From DATBLE01 sp046732255 (GTDB taxonomy: Bacteria; Actinomycetota; Thermoleophilia; Gaiellales; Gaiellaceae): a stretch of DNA of 28,367 nucleotides. The position numbers and the translations under genes are program-made. Positions 1 to 8,340 of this stretch are shown here, in pieces. How positions within the stretch are numbered: position 1 is the stretch's first letter; every line of letters starts with the position of its first letter. The notes under the pieces were generated by a model. It worked only from the letters and a program-made list of their open reading frames with translations, was not told the DNA's origin and ran no database searches. Where the stretch lies: positions 1 to 28,367 of the forward strand of contig JBKPMR010000100.1 of the NCBI GenBank assembly GCA_046732255.1, in the 5' to 3' direction.

Positions 1-1
1 C

Positions 2-601
2 CGTCAGTCGCTCCCGACCGACCGTCGGCATCTGCTCGAGCGGTTCCGCTTCGTCCACGCCGCCCGCAAGGTCGTCGGTGTCGGCAGCGTCGGCACGAGG
101 GCCTGGGTCGTCCTGATGCTCGGACGCGACGACGCCGACCCGCTCTTCCTCCAGGCGAAGGAGGCGCAGAGCTCAGTGCTCGAGCCCTTCCTGGGGAAGA
201 CCGAGTTCGAGAATCACGGTCAGCGCGTCGTCGAGGGCCAGCGGCTGATGCAGGCCGCCAGCGACATCCTGCTCGGCTGGCTGCACACCACCGGCCTCGA
301 CGGAGTGGAACGCGACTTCTACATCCGGCAGCTCTGGGACGCCAAGGGCTCGGCGCTGGTCGAGGCGATGGAGCCGGACGCGATGGAAGCGTACGGCGGT
401 CTCTGCGGCTGGACTCTGGCCAAGGCCCATGCCCGCTCGGGCGATACGATCGCGATCGGGAGCTACCTGGGATCGGGCGAGGTCTTCGACAAGGCTATGG
501 CCGCGTTCGCCGAGGCCTACGCGGACCAGAACGAACGCGACTACGCAGCGCTCAAAGAGGCTGTCGAGTCGGGGCGAATCGCCGCCGAAATCGGCGTCTA
601 G
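2..601 (+). CDS. DUF2252 family protein, 3' part (5' end outside window)
   Basis: The reading frame is open from the left edge and ends at TAG 599-601, giving the last ~200 residues of a longer protein. The stretch with KVVGVGSVGTRAWVVL followed by an acidic loop and LFLQAKEAQSSVLE resembles the conserved core of DUF2252, a family of roughly 400-480 residues common in actinobacteria and distantly kinase-like in appearance. Its function is not established. An ATG at 116 exists, but the conserved sequence upstream of it (codons from base 2) shows that it is internal. The protein looks soluble, with no membrane segments in the visible part. A 121-bp gap with a promoter separates it from zwf, so it is probably not part of the sugar operon. 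Family call moderately sure; function unknown. Confidence 0.8.
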   Translation, partial: RQSLPTDRRHLLERFRFVHAARKVVGVGSVGTRAWVVLMLGRDDADPLFLQAKEAQSSVLEPFLGKTEFENHGQRVVEGQRLMQAASDILLGWLHTTGLDGVERDFYIRQLWDAKGSALVEAMEPDAMEAYGGLCGWTLAKAHARSGDTIAIGSYLGSGEVFDKAMAAFAEAYADQNERDYAALKEAVESGRIAAEIGV

Positions 602-605
602 GGCG

Positions 606-691
606 GGCCCTGCCCACCCGACGAACCATCGACGCGGCCCGGGTGCTTGACACCGCAAGTGTGAAGCGGAAGGGTGTGGACGGGCAGGGCC
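606..691. repeat. 10-bp inverted repeat flanking the zwf promoter
   Basis: GGCCCTGCCC at 606-615 and its exact reverse complement GGGCAGGGCC at 682-691 enclose the -35 and -10 of the zwf promoter. The right arm begins about where transcription should start. This could be a pair of operator half-sites, a fold in read-through RNA, or chance in GC-rich DNA. Confidence 0.45.
647..675 (+). promoter_or_regulatory. Predicted promoter of the zwf operon
   Basis: TTGACA at 647-652 is a perfect -35 consensus. After a 17-bp spacer comes AAGGGT at 670-675, one base from the TAGGGT used as a -10-like element elsewhere in this window. The expected start is near 682, leaving a ~40-nt leader that ends in the strong ribosome binding site GAGGAGGAA (711-719), 3 nt before the zwf ATG. 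Confidence 0.55.
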
Positions 692-722
692 ACGCCGTCA
701 CACGGGAGACGAGGAGGAACGC

Positions 723-2153
723 ATGAGCGCAACAGCGGCGCCGCGAGCGACCGACGAAGTACGGGAGCACGGTCCGCAGCCGGCGGACGTCTTCGTGATC
801 TTCGGCATCACCGGGGACCTCGCGAAGGTGATGACGTTCCGCTCGCTCTACCGGCTCGAGCAGCGCGGCCTCCTCGACTGCCCGATCGTCGGCGTCGCCG
901 TCGAAGACTGGTCGGTCGACGACCTTGTCAAGCGGGCGCGCGACTCGATCGAGGGCACCGGCGAGACGATCGACCAGAAGGTCTTCGACCGCTTCGCAGG
1001 TCGCCTCTCCTACGTCTCCGGCGACTTCACCGACTCCGCCGTCTACGAGCGGGTCGGCGCCGCGATCGGCGACGCCAAGACACCGGTCTTCTACCTCGAG
1101 ATCCCGCCGTTCCTCTTCGGGACCGTGATCAAGGGCCTGACCGAGACCGGCCTGAGCGCCGCCGCTCGGGTCGTCGTCGAAAAGCCGTTCGGCCATGACC
1201 TGGAATCCGCCCGTGCGCTGGCGGACGAGCTGCACAACTACATCGACGAGTCGCAGCTCTACCGCATCGACCACTACCTCGGGAAGATGGGCCTCGAAGA
1301 GATCCTCCACCTCCGGTTCGCGAATGCGATCTTCGAGCCGCTCTGGAGCCGGAACTTCCTCGAGTGCGTGGAGATCACGATGGCCGAGGACTTCGGCGTC
1401 GAGGACCGCGGGCACTTCTACGACCCGGTCGGCGCACTCCGCGACGTCGTCGTCAACCACCTCATGCAGGTGGTTTCGGCGTGCGCGATGGAGTCGCCGT
1501 CACGCGGCGACCCGGCGACGATCAAGGACGCGCAGGTGGCGCTTTTCCGCGCGGTTGCCACCGCGGATCCGGCGCACTACGTCCGCGGCCAGTACGACGG
1601 CTACCGCGCGATCGACGGCGTGGCGCCCGACTCCACGACCGAGACCTACGCTGCGCTGCGTCTCGAGATCGAGAACTGGCGTTGGGCGGGCGTCCCGTTC
1701 TTCATCCGCACCGGCAAACGTCTACCCGTTACCCAGACCGAGCTGCGGCTCGTCTTCAAGCATGCACCGCGCCTCGGCTTCAAGGGGTTCGAGCACTATC
1801 CGGAGCCGAACCAGCTCGTGATCAAGCTCGACCCGTCCACGGGCATCCGCCTGATCGTGGAGGCGCACCGGGCCGACGCAGCCGGTGCGCACCGGATCGA
1901 CTTCGACGTCGAGTTCGCCGAGCAGGGCGGCGAGGGACCGACGCCGTACGAGGTGCTCCTCCATGCAGCGCTGGTCGGCGACAGCACCCGCTTCACGCGG
2001 CAGGACGGCGTCGAGGAGACGTGGCGGATCATGCAACCGCTGCTCGACGCCCCACCGCCCGTCCACCCGTACGCCCCCGGATCGTGGGGACCGGCTGAGG
2101 CAGACAAGCTCGTCGCCGGGTACGGCTGGCGCGGCCCCTGGATCGCCTCATGA
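723..2153 (+). CDS. zwf: Glucose-6-phosphate dehydrogenase, divergent type
   Basis: Oxidises glucose 6-phosphate to 6-phosphogluconolactone with NAD(P), the first step of the oxidative pentose phosphate pathway; cytosolic. The 476-residue product has the N-terminal dinucleotide motif FGITGDLAK (residues 27-35), EKPFGHDLESA, the substrate motif RIDHYLGK (181-188) and NHLMQ with the likely catalytic base His246. Two places depart from the usual family: GDLAK is followed by VMTFRSLY rather than a basic RKL-type run, and RIDHYLGK continues MGLEEIL rather than ETVQNIL. It therefore looks like a separate clade whose cofactor or substrate preference could differ. The ATG has a strong Shine-Dalgarno sequence. 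The gene heads a six-gene operon and overlaps the next gene by 4 bp (ATGA). No gnd or 6-phosphogluconolactonase gene is in the window. Confidence 0.93.
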   Translation: MSATAAPRATDEVREHGPQPADVFVIFGITGDLAKVMTFRSLYRLEQRGLLDCPIVGVAVEDWSVDDLVKRARDSIEGTGETIDQKVFDRFAGRLSYVSGDFTDSAVYERVGAAIGDAKTPVFYLEIPPFLFGTVIKGLTETGLSAAARVVVEKPFGHDLESARALADELHNYIDESQLYRIDHYLGKMGLEEILHLRFANAIFEPLWSRNFLECVEITMAEDFGVEDRGHFYDPVGALRDVVVNHLMQVVSACAMESPSRGDPATIKDAQVALFRAVATADPAHYVRGQYDGYRAIDGVAPDSTTETYAALRLEIENWRWAGVPFFIRTGKRLPVTQTELRLVFKHAPRLGFKGFEHYPEPNQLVIKLDPSTGIRLIVEAHRADAAGAHRIDFDVEFAEQGGEGPTPYEVLLHAALVGDSTRFTRQDGVEETWRIMQPLLDAPPPVHPYAPGSWGPAEADKLVAGYGWRGPWIAS

Positions 2154-4045
2154 GCGGCGAGCCGAAGGCGGAGGAGGCGCGCCCGCAGAGCGCCGCGGCA
2201 CCGTCCCCGTTCCCGCCGATCGCCGATTACGCGTTCCTCTCGAACTGCCACACCGGGGCGCTCGTCGCCGCCGACGGCGCGATCGACTGGTTGTGCGTAC
2301 CGAGCTTCGACTCGCCGAGCGTCTTCGGCAGCCTGCTCGACCGTGAGGCGGGCTTTTTCCGGCTCGCGCCGTTCGGGATCAGCCACCCGTCCTCGCGTAC
2401 CTACGAGACGGGAACGAACGTGCTGGTGACGACGTGGAAGACGCCGGGGGGCTGGATCGTCGTCCGCGACGCGCTGACCATGGGGCCCCGCAGCCACGAA
2501 GACGAGGTCACGCCGCACACGCGGCCGCCCGCCGACGACGACGGCGACCACATGCTGGTTCGCACTGTCGAGTGCCCCGAGGGCTCGGTCGAGCTCGAGC
2601 TCGTCTGCGAGCCGATCTTCGACTACGGCCGCGCGCCCGCCGAGTGGGCGCTCGTGGACGGGAGCCGAAACAGCGCCGACGCAACCGGGGCGGGCCTGAC
2701 CGTCCGCCTGGTCTCGGACCTTGCCCTCGGCATCGAAGGCAACCACGTACGGGCGCGTCACACGCTCAACGCCGGCGACCGCGCGTACTGCGTCCTCACC
2801 TGGGCCGAAGAGCTGAACGCTCCGAAAGGCGTCGACGAGGCGGAGGCGAGGATCGCGGCCACGAACCGCTACTGGCGCCACTGGCTCGGACGCGCCCGGA
2901 TCCCCGACCACCGCTTCCGCGAGCCGATCCAGCGCTCGGCGCTCGCGATCAAGGGACTGACCTACATGCCGACCGGCGCGACCGTGGCTGCGCTGACGAC
3001 GTCACTGCCGGAGACGCCGGGCGGCGAGCGTAACTGGGACTACCGCTACACGTGGATGCGCGACACGACCTTCACGCTCCAGGCGCTCCACTGGCTGAAT
3101 CTCGACTGGGAGGCCGACGAGTTCATGGAGTTCGTCGCCGACATCCAACCGACCGAGGACGGGTCGCTCCAGATCATGTACGGGATCGACGGCAGACGCG
3201 ACCTCACCGAATCGACTCTCGACCATCTCACGGGCTACGCCGGAGCCAGCCCGGTGCGGATCGGGAACGGCGCCTTCGACCAGCGCCAGAACGACGTCTT
3301 CGGCGCGGTGCTCGACTCGATCCTCCTCCACGCGCGGCACAGCGAACGGCTCCCCAGGCGGCTCTGGCCGATCGTCCAGTCACAGGCCGAGTGCGCGTCC
3401 AGGGTGTGGCGGGAGCCGGACCAGGGCATCTGGGAGGCCCGGGGCGCGCCTCAACACTACGTCTCGTCGAAGCTGATGGGCTGGGTCGCCCTCGACCGCG
3501 CAGCGCAGCTCGCGGAGCTTCGCGGCGACCCCGAGCTGGCGGCGAGCTGGCGCGCGACGGCCGACGAGATCCGCGCGGACATCCTCGAGAACGGGGTCTC
3601 GGAGCGGGGCGTCCTCCGCCAGCACTATGCCACCGACTCGCTCGACGCCTCGGTGCTCCTGGCGGCGATCTTCGGCTTCCTCCCAGCCGACGACGAGCGC
3701 CTGCGCGCGACCGTGAACGCGATCGCCGAGGAGCTGACCGAGAACGGCTTCGTGCTCCGCTACCGCACCAACGAGACCGACGACGGCCTCTCTGGGAAAG
3801 AGGGCACGTTCCTGATCTGCTCGTTCTGGCTCGTCTCGGCCCTTGCGATCGTCGGCGAGCTCCAGCGGGCGCGCGACCTGATGGAGAAACTGTTGCGGAT
3901 CGCCTCGCCGCTCGGGCTCTACGCCGAGGAGTTCGACGCCGACACGGGGCGTCACCTCGGCAACTTCCCGCAGGCGTTCTCCCACCTCGCCCTGATGGAG
4001 GCGGCGGCGCGGATCATCGTCCCCGAGCTCCTGGCTCAGTACTAG
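2150..4045 (+). CDS. Glycoside hydrolase family 15 (glucoamylase/trehalase type)
   Basis: Likely cleaves terminal alpha-glucosidic bonds with inversion, releasing beta-glucose; trehalose or malto-oligosaccharide are the plausible substrates. The 631-residue protein has the family layout: an N-terminal beta domain (residues ~20-260, beginning IADYAFLSNCHTGALVA and WLCVPSFDSPSVFG), then an (alpha/alpha)6 barrel with RNWDYRYTWMRD, GIDGRRDLTES, GIWEARG with the first catalytic Glu429, and YAEEFD with the second (Glu593 or Glu594), followed by LGNFPQAFSHLALM. No signal peptide is visible, so it should act in the cytosol. Its ATG overlaps the zwf stop, which implies translational coupling, and the transporter follows 13 bp later. 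Many actinobacterial relatives are annotated as trehalases or glucoamylases; sequence alone does not decide between them. Confidence 0.92.
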   Translation: MSGEPKAEEARPQSAAAPSPFPPIADYAFLSNCHTGALVAADGAIDWLCVPSFDSPSVFGSLLDREAGFFRLAPFGISHPSSRTYETGTNVLVTTWKTPGGWIVVRDALTMGPRSHEDEVTPHTRPPADDDGDHMLVRTVECPEGSVELELVCEPIFDYGRAPAEWALVDGSRNSADATGAGLTVRLVSDLALGIEGNHVRARHTLNAGDRAYCVLTWAEELNAPKGVDEAEARIAATNRYWRHWLGRARIPDHRFREPIQRSALAIKGLTYMPTGATVAALTTSLPETPGGERNWDYRYTWMRDTTFTLQALHWLNLDWEADEFMEFVADIQPTEDGSLQIMYGIDGRRDLTESTLDHLTGYAGASPVRIGNGAFDQRQNDVFGAVLDSILLHARHSERLPRRLWPIVQSQAECASRVWREPDQGIWEARGAPQHYVSSKLMGWVALDRAAQLAELRGDPELAASWRATADEIRADILENGVSERGVLRQHYATDSLDASVLLAAIFGFLPADDERLRATVNAIAEELTENGFVLRYRTNETDDGLSGKEGTFLICSFWLVSALAIVGELQRARDLMEKLLRIASPLGLYAEEFDADTGRHLGNFPQAFSHLALMEAAARIIVPELLAQY

Positions 4046-4058
4046 AGAGGAGATCGGA

Positions 4059-5555
4059 GTGGCAGCCGTCGGGGCATCGGCGAAGGCGATCAGGAGCACG
4101 ATTCCGGCCAGGCTGGACCGGCTGAGCTGGTCGCCGTTCCACACACGTATGGTCGCGGGCCTGGGCGCGGCCTGGATCCTCGACGGGCTGCAGATCACCA
4201 TCGCGAGCTCGGTCACGGGCGTGCTGAGCAGCCCGAAGACGCTCGGCATGACGTCGACCGAGATCGGGCTGATCGCCTCGATCTACCTCTTCGGCGAGGT
4301 CGTCGGTGCGCTCGTCTTCGGGCGGCTCTCGGACCAGCTCGGCCGTAAGCGGCTGCTGATCTACACGCTGCTCCTCTACCTCTGCGGCACCGGTCTGGCG
4401 GCCTTCGTCACCGGGCACCACACGGGCTGGCTCGTCTTCTTCTACCTGACCAGGCTGCTCGCGGGCATGGGGATCGGCGGTCAGTACGCGGCGATCAACT
4501 CGGCGATCGACGAGATGATGCCGTCCAAGTACCGCGGCCGCGTCGACATCTGGATCAACGGCACCTACTGGGCCGGCGCAATCCTCGGCTCGTTCGTCTC
4601 CTTGATCTTCCTCAACGTCTTCGCCGAGAACGTGGGCTGGCGGCTGGCGTTCCTGATGGGACCGGTGCTGGCGCTGATCGTGATCGTGGTGGGGAGGACG
4701 CTGCCCGAGAGCCCGCGCTGGCTGATGACCCATGGGCGGATGGAGGAAGCCGAAGCCGAGCTCAAGAAGATCGAGGACGCCGTCCGGAGCTCGGGCCAGG
4801 AGCTGGAGCCGGTCGACGACAGCAAGGCGCTCGAGCTCACCCCGGAGAAGCGGTACGGCTACGTCACCTTCCTGCGCCTCGTCTTCAAGCAGTACCCGAA
4901 ACGGGCGATCCTCGGTGCGTCACTGATGATCACGCAGTCGTTCCTGTACAACGCGATCTACTTCACCTACGGCCTGGTGCTGGTCAAGTTCTACGGGATC
5001 AGCGCGGACAAGGTGCCGCTGTACGGGCTCGCCTTCGCGGTCGGCAACCTGTGTGGGCCGCTGATCCTCGGACCGCTGTTCGACACCGTGGGCCGGAAGA
5101 AGATGATCTCCGGCACCTACTTCATCTCGGGTGCGCTGCTCGCGATCAGCGGCCTCCTGTTCCAGAAGGGGCACCTCGATGCGACCACCCAGACGTTCTG
5201 CTGGGTGGTGATCTTCTTCTTCGCCTCCGCCGGCGCGAGCGCCGCCTACCTGACCGTCAGCGAGACGTGGCCGATCGAGATCCGGGCGGAGGCGATCGCC
5301 GTCTTCTTCGCGATCGCGCAGCTCTTCGGTGCGTTCGGACCGATGTTCTACGGCGCCCTCATCGGCGACGGGGCGAGCACCACGGGTCTGTTCGTCGGCT
5401 ACATGATCGGCGGCGGGATCATGATCGCCGGCGGCATCATCGAGATCGTCTTCGGCATCAACGCCGAGGGCAAGTCGCTCGAGGACATCACGAAACCGCT
5501 CACCGCGACCGAGGAGCCGGTGCCGGCGGTGGCCGCCGCGCCGGTGACTCCCTGA
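4059..5555 (+). CDS. MFS sugar/metabolite:H+ symporter
   Basis: A 498-residue major facilitator with about 12 membrane segments, probably importing a sugar or a sugar acid by proton symport. The loop 2-3 signature appears as GRLSDQLGRKR (88-98), repeated in the second half as DTVGRKK; PESPRWL in the central region and ETWPIEIRAEAIAVFFAIAQ late in the protein are typical of the sugar-porter/metabolite-symporter branch. Start is GTG with AGAGGAG at 4046-4052, six bases upstream. It lies 13 bp after the GH15 gene and 9 bp before the GMC oxidoreductase gene, so it probably supplies or clears a substrate or product of those enzymes. The actual substrate cannot be read from the sequence. Confidence 0.88.
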   Translation: MAAVGASAKAIRSTIPARLDRLSWSPFHTRMVAGLGAAWILDGLQITIASSVTGVLSSPKTLGMTSTEIGLIASIYLFGEVVGALVFGRLSDQLGRKRLLIYTLLLYLCGTGLAAFVTGHHTGWLVFFYLTRLLAGMGIGGQYAAINSAIDEMMPSKYRGRVDIWINGTYWAGAILGSFVSLIFLNVFAENVGWRLAFLMGPVLALIVIVVGRTLPESPRWLMTHGRMEEAEAELKKIEDAVRSSGQELEPVDDSKALELTPEKRYGYVTFLRLVFKQYPKRAILGASLMITQSFLYNAIYFTYGLVLVKFYGISADKVPLYGLAFAVGNLCGPLILGPLFDTVGRKKMISGTYFISGALLAISGLLFQKGHLDATTQTFCWVVIFFFASAGASAAYLTVSETWPIEIRAEAIAVFFAIAQLFGAFGPMFYGALIGDGASTTGLFVGYMIGGGIMIAGGIIEIVFGINAEGKSLEDITKPLTATEEPVPAVAAAPVTP

Positions 5556-5564
5556 GGGGGACAG

Positions 5565-7115
5565 ATGGACAGCTACGACGTGATCATCATCGGCACGGGC
5601 GCGGGCGGGGGGACGCTCGCGCGCCACCTGGCGCCGTCCGGGAAGCGCATCCTCCTGCTCGAGCGAGGCGACTGGCTCCGACGCGAGCCCGAGAACTGGT
5701 CGACCCAGGCCGTGTTCGTCGACAACCGCTACGTCTCGCCGGACACCTGGTACGACAGCAAGGGCAAGGCGTTCCAGCCCGGCGTGCACTACTTCGTCGG
5801 CGGGGCGACGAAGCTCTACGGCGCGGCGCTGTACCGGCTGCGCAAGGAGGACTTCGGCGAGCTCCGCCATCACGACGGGATCTCGCCCGCGTGGCCGGTC
5901 TCGTATGACGAGTTCGAGCCGTACTACACGCTCGCCGAGCAGCTGTACGAGGTGCACGGCGCCCGCGGCGAGGATCCGACCGAACCGCCCGCGAGCGCGC
6001 CCTACCCGTACCCCGCGGTCTCCCACGAGCCGCGGATCCAGCGTCTTTCCGACCAGCTCGAGGCGGCCGGCCACAAGCCGTTCCACGCCCCGTGCGGAAT
6101 CATGCTCGACGAGTCGAACATGCCGTTCTCGAGGTGCGTCCGCTGCAGCCAGTGCGACGGCTTCCCGTGCCTCGTGCACGCCAAGTCGGACGCCGAGGTG
6201 CTCGGAGTCCGGCCGGCGCTCGAGCACTCGAACGTCACGCTCCTGACGAACCGGAAGGTGGTCCGGCTCGACACGAACGAGGCCGGCACCGCCGTCACCG
6301 AGGTGGTCGCGGAGCATGACGGCGAGGAGGAGCGTTACGCGGCCGGCGTCGTCGTCCTCTCGGCCGGGGCGGCCAACTCGGCCAAGATCCTGCTTCTCTC
6401 GGCGAACGACAAGCATCCGAACGGTCTCGCCAACGGGTCGGACCAGGTCGGACGCAACTACATGTTCCACGACTCCACCGCCTTGCTGGCGCTCTCCCGC
6501 GAGGAGAACGCGACCGCTTACCAGAAGACGCTCGGGCTCAACGACTTCTACTTCGGCGCGGACGACTTCGAGTACCCACTCGGGAACGTCCAGATGGTCG
6601 GCAAGTCGCAGGCGGCGATGTTCCGCGGTGAGCGGCCGCGGGAGACGAAGCTCGCGCCGGAGTGGACGCTCGAGCGGATGGCCAAGCACGCGATCGACTT
6701 CTGGCTCTCGACCGAGGACCTGCCGCGGCCCGACAACCGGGTGACGGTGAACGGCGACGGCGACATCGTGCTGACGTACTCGGAGACGAACGCGGAGACG
6801 AAGAAGAAGCTCTACGCGAAGGTCAAGTCACTGCTCGGGAAGCTGGACATGAACCCGGATCACCTGATCCACCGGTTCGCGTACATGAAGAACGACATCC
6901 CGATCGCCGGCTGCGCCCACCAGGCGGGCACATGCAGGTTCGGGACCGACGCGGCGACCTCGGTGCTCGACGCCAACTGCCAGGCGCACGAGGTCGACAA
7001 CCTGTACGTCGTCGACACCAGCTTCTTCCCGAGCATCGGCGCGGTGAACCCGGCCCTCACCGCGATGGCGAACGCGCTCCGGGTCGGCGACCACCTGCTC
7101 GAGCGGATGGCCTGA
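5565..7115 (+). CDS. GMC-family FAD oxidoreductase (probable sugar oxidase/dehydrogenase) with four-Cys motif
   Basis: A flavoenzyme of the glucose-methanol-choline superfamily, 516 residues. The FAD site is IIIGTGAGGG (7-16) with LLLERGD at the end of the second strand; FVGGATKLYGAALYRL matches the FAD-contacting loop. The C-terminal catalytic pair is visible as His452 (AHQAGTC) and Asn495 (GAVNPALTAMANALR). An unusual feature is Cys191, Cys194, Cys197 and Cys202 (CX2CX2CX4C), in the region where gluconate- and FAD-glucose-dehydrogenase alpha subunits carry a 3Fe-4S cluster. There is no signal peptide and no cytochrome c or small partner subunit nearby. Its company (zwf, GH15, epimerase, two MFS genes) argues for oxidation of a free hexose or glucoside. 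AGGGGG at 5555-5560 is the ribosome binding site and overlaps the preceding stop codon. Exact substrate and electron acceptor unknown. Confidence 0.9.
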   Translation: MDSYDVIIIGTGAGGGTLARHLAPSGKRILLLERGDWLRREPENWSTQAVFVDNRYVSPDTWYDSKGKAFQPGVHYFVGGATKLYGAALYRLRKEDFGELRHHDGISPAWPVSYDEFEPYYTLAEQLYEVHGARGEDPTEPPASAPYPYPAVSHEPRIQRLSDQLEAAGHKPFHAPCGIMLDESNMPFSRCVRCSQCDGFPCLVHAKSDAEVLGVRPALEHSNVTLLTNRKVVRLDTNEAGTAVTEVVAEHDGEEERYAAGVVVLSAGAANSAKILLLSANDKHPNGLANGSDQVGRNYMFHDSTALLALSREENATAYQKTLGLNDFYFGADDFEYPLGNVQMVGKSQAAMFRGERPRETKLAPEWTLERMAKHAIDFWLSTEDLPRPDNRVTVNGDGDIVLTYSETNAETKKKLYAKVKSLLGKLDMNPDHLIHRFAYMKNDIPIAGCAHQAGTCRFGTDAATSVLDANCQAHEVDNLYVVDTSFFPSIGAVNPALTAMANALRVGDHLLERMA

Positions 7116-7134
7116 ACCCGGGGACGGGCCCGAG

Positions 7135-8337
7135 ATGGCGACTCGGACCGAGCAGGCGGTCGTCTACGGCGCCGGCGTGGTGCAGGGCATCGCGCTCGTC
7201 ACCTTCCCGGCGGCGAGCACGATCCTCACCGACCCGTCCGAGTACGACCTCTCGAGCACCCAGTACGGCGCGCTCTTCGTCCCTCAGGTGGTGACCGCGA
7301 TCACCGCCGCCCTGCTCGGGGCGAGCCTGGGCAACCGGCTCGGCACGAAGCGCGTGTACCTGATCGGCCTGGTCGCGGGCCTCGTCTCGATGGCGCTCCT
7401 GATCGTCAGCTCCTTCGTCACCGACCAGCAGGAGCTCGCCTACGTGCTCCTGCTGCTGGCGACCGCGAGCCTCGGCGCCGGGTTCGGGTTCACCGTGCCG
7501 GCGCTGAACACGTTTTCCGCCGCGTTCAACCCGAGAGCGGTCGACCGTTCGATCCTGATGCTGAACGCGCTGCTCGGGGTGGGGACGGTGCTCGCACCGG
7601 TCTTCGTCGCCATCTTCGACGGCCTGGGCTTCTGGTGGGGGCTGCCGGTGCTGTCCGCATCGCTGCTCGTCGCGCTCGTCCTCGTCAGCCTTCGCCTTCC
7701 GCTCCGGGTCGACCTCCCGCGGCCCGCGGAGGCGTCGAGACGGATCGAGATCCCGCGGCGGTTCTGGGTCTACGCGGGGTTCGCCGTCCTCTACGGGATC
7801 TGCGAGACGATCAACGGGAACTGGGCCCAGCTCGACATGACCAGCGAGCTGGGCGCGTCGAAGACACAGGCGGCGTTCGCCCTGACCACCTTCTGGGCGA
7901 TGGTGACCGTCGGGCGGGTCCTGTTCGCCGCGATCCAGCGCGTCTTCCCGGCCCGGCTGACCTACCACACGCTGCCGTTCGTGCTCACGGGCGCGTTCGT
8001 CGTGATCTGGCTGCTTCCCGACGACGAGCCCGGGCTCGGCATCCTCGCCTTCGGGCTCGCCGGGCTCGGCTGCTCGGCCCTGCTGCCCCTGACGATCAGC
8101 TTCGGCCAGGGAGAGTTGACGGCCATCTCCGCCGCCCTTGCGGGCGGCGTGATCGCCTTCTACCAGCTCGGCTACGGCATCGCCGCGTTCGGCACCGGCC
8201 CGATCGTCGACGGCGGTGTGAGCCTCTCCACGGTCTACGGGCTCGCCGCGGCGATCGCGGCCGCGATGGGCCTCTGGTCCTTCGTGGTCGCCCGGCGACG
8301 GCCCAGTCCCGCGACCCTGCACCCACAGCCGGGGTAG
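7135..8337 (+). CDS. MFS transporter (fucose-permease-like)
   Basis: A 400-residue major facilitator with about 12 hydrophobic segments and short loops. The first half has ASLGNRLGTKRVYLIGLVAG, a degenerate loop 2-3 motif, and FGFTVPALNTFSAAF in the fifth segment, reminiscent of the fucose permease/FHS branch. It differs clearly from the 4059 transporter, so the operon carries two unrelated carriers, perhaps one for uptake and one for efflux or for a second sugar. The ATG lies 19 bp after the GMC gene with only a weak upstream purine run; it is followed 3 bp later by the epimerase gene. Substrate unknown. Confidence 0.82.
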   Translation: MATRTEQAVVYGAGVVQGIALVTFPAASTILTDPSEYDLSSTQYGALFVPQVVTAITAALLGASLGNRLGTKRVYLIGLVAGLVSMALLIVSSFVTDQQELAYVLLLLATASLGAGFGFTVPALNTFSAAFNPRAVDRSILMLNALLGVGTVLAPVFVAIFDGLGFWWGLPVLSASLLVALVLVSLRLPLRVDLPRPAEASRRIEIPRRFWVYAGFAVLYGICETINGNWAQLDMTSELGASKTQAAFALTTFWAMVTVGRVLFAAIQRVFPARLTYHTLPFVLTGAFVVIWLLPDDEPGLGILAFGLAGLGCSALLPLTISFGQGELTAISAALAGGVIAFYQLGYGIAAFGTGPIVDGGVSLSTVYGLAAAIAAAMGLWSFVVARRRPSPATLHPQPG

Positions 8338-8340
8338 GAC

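Noticed and set aside
5565..7115. GMC protein as the alpha subunit of a three-subunit gluconate or glucose dehydrogenase.
   Set aside because: No small (gamma) subunit and no cytochrome c subunit gene is adjacent, and there is no export signal, so the classical complex cannot be claimed.
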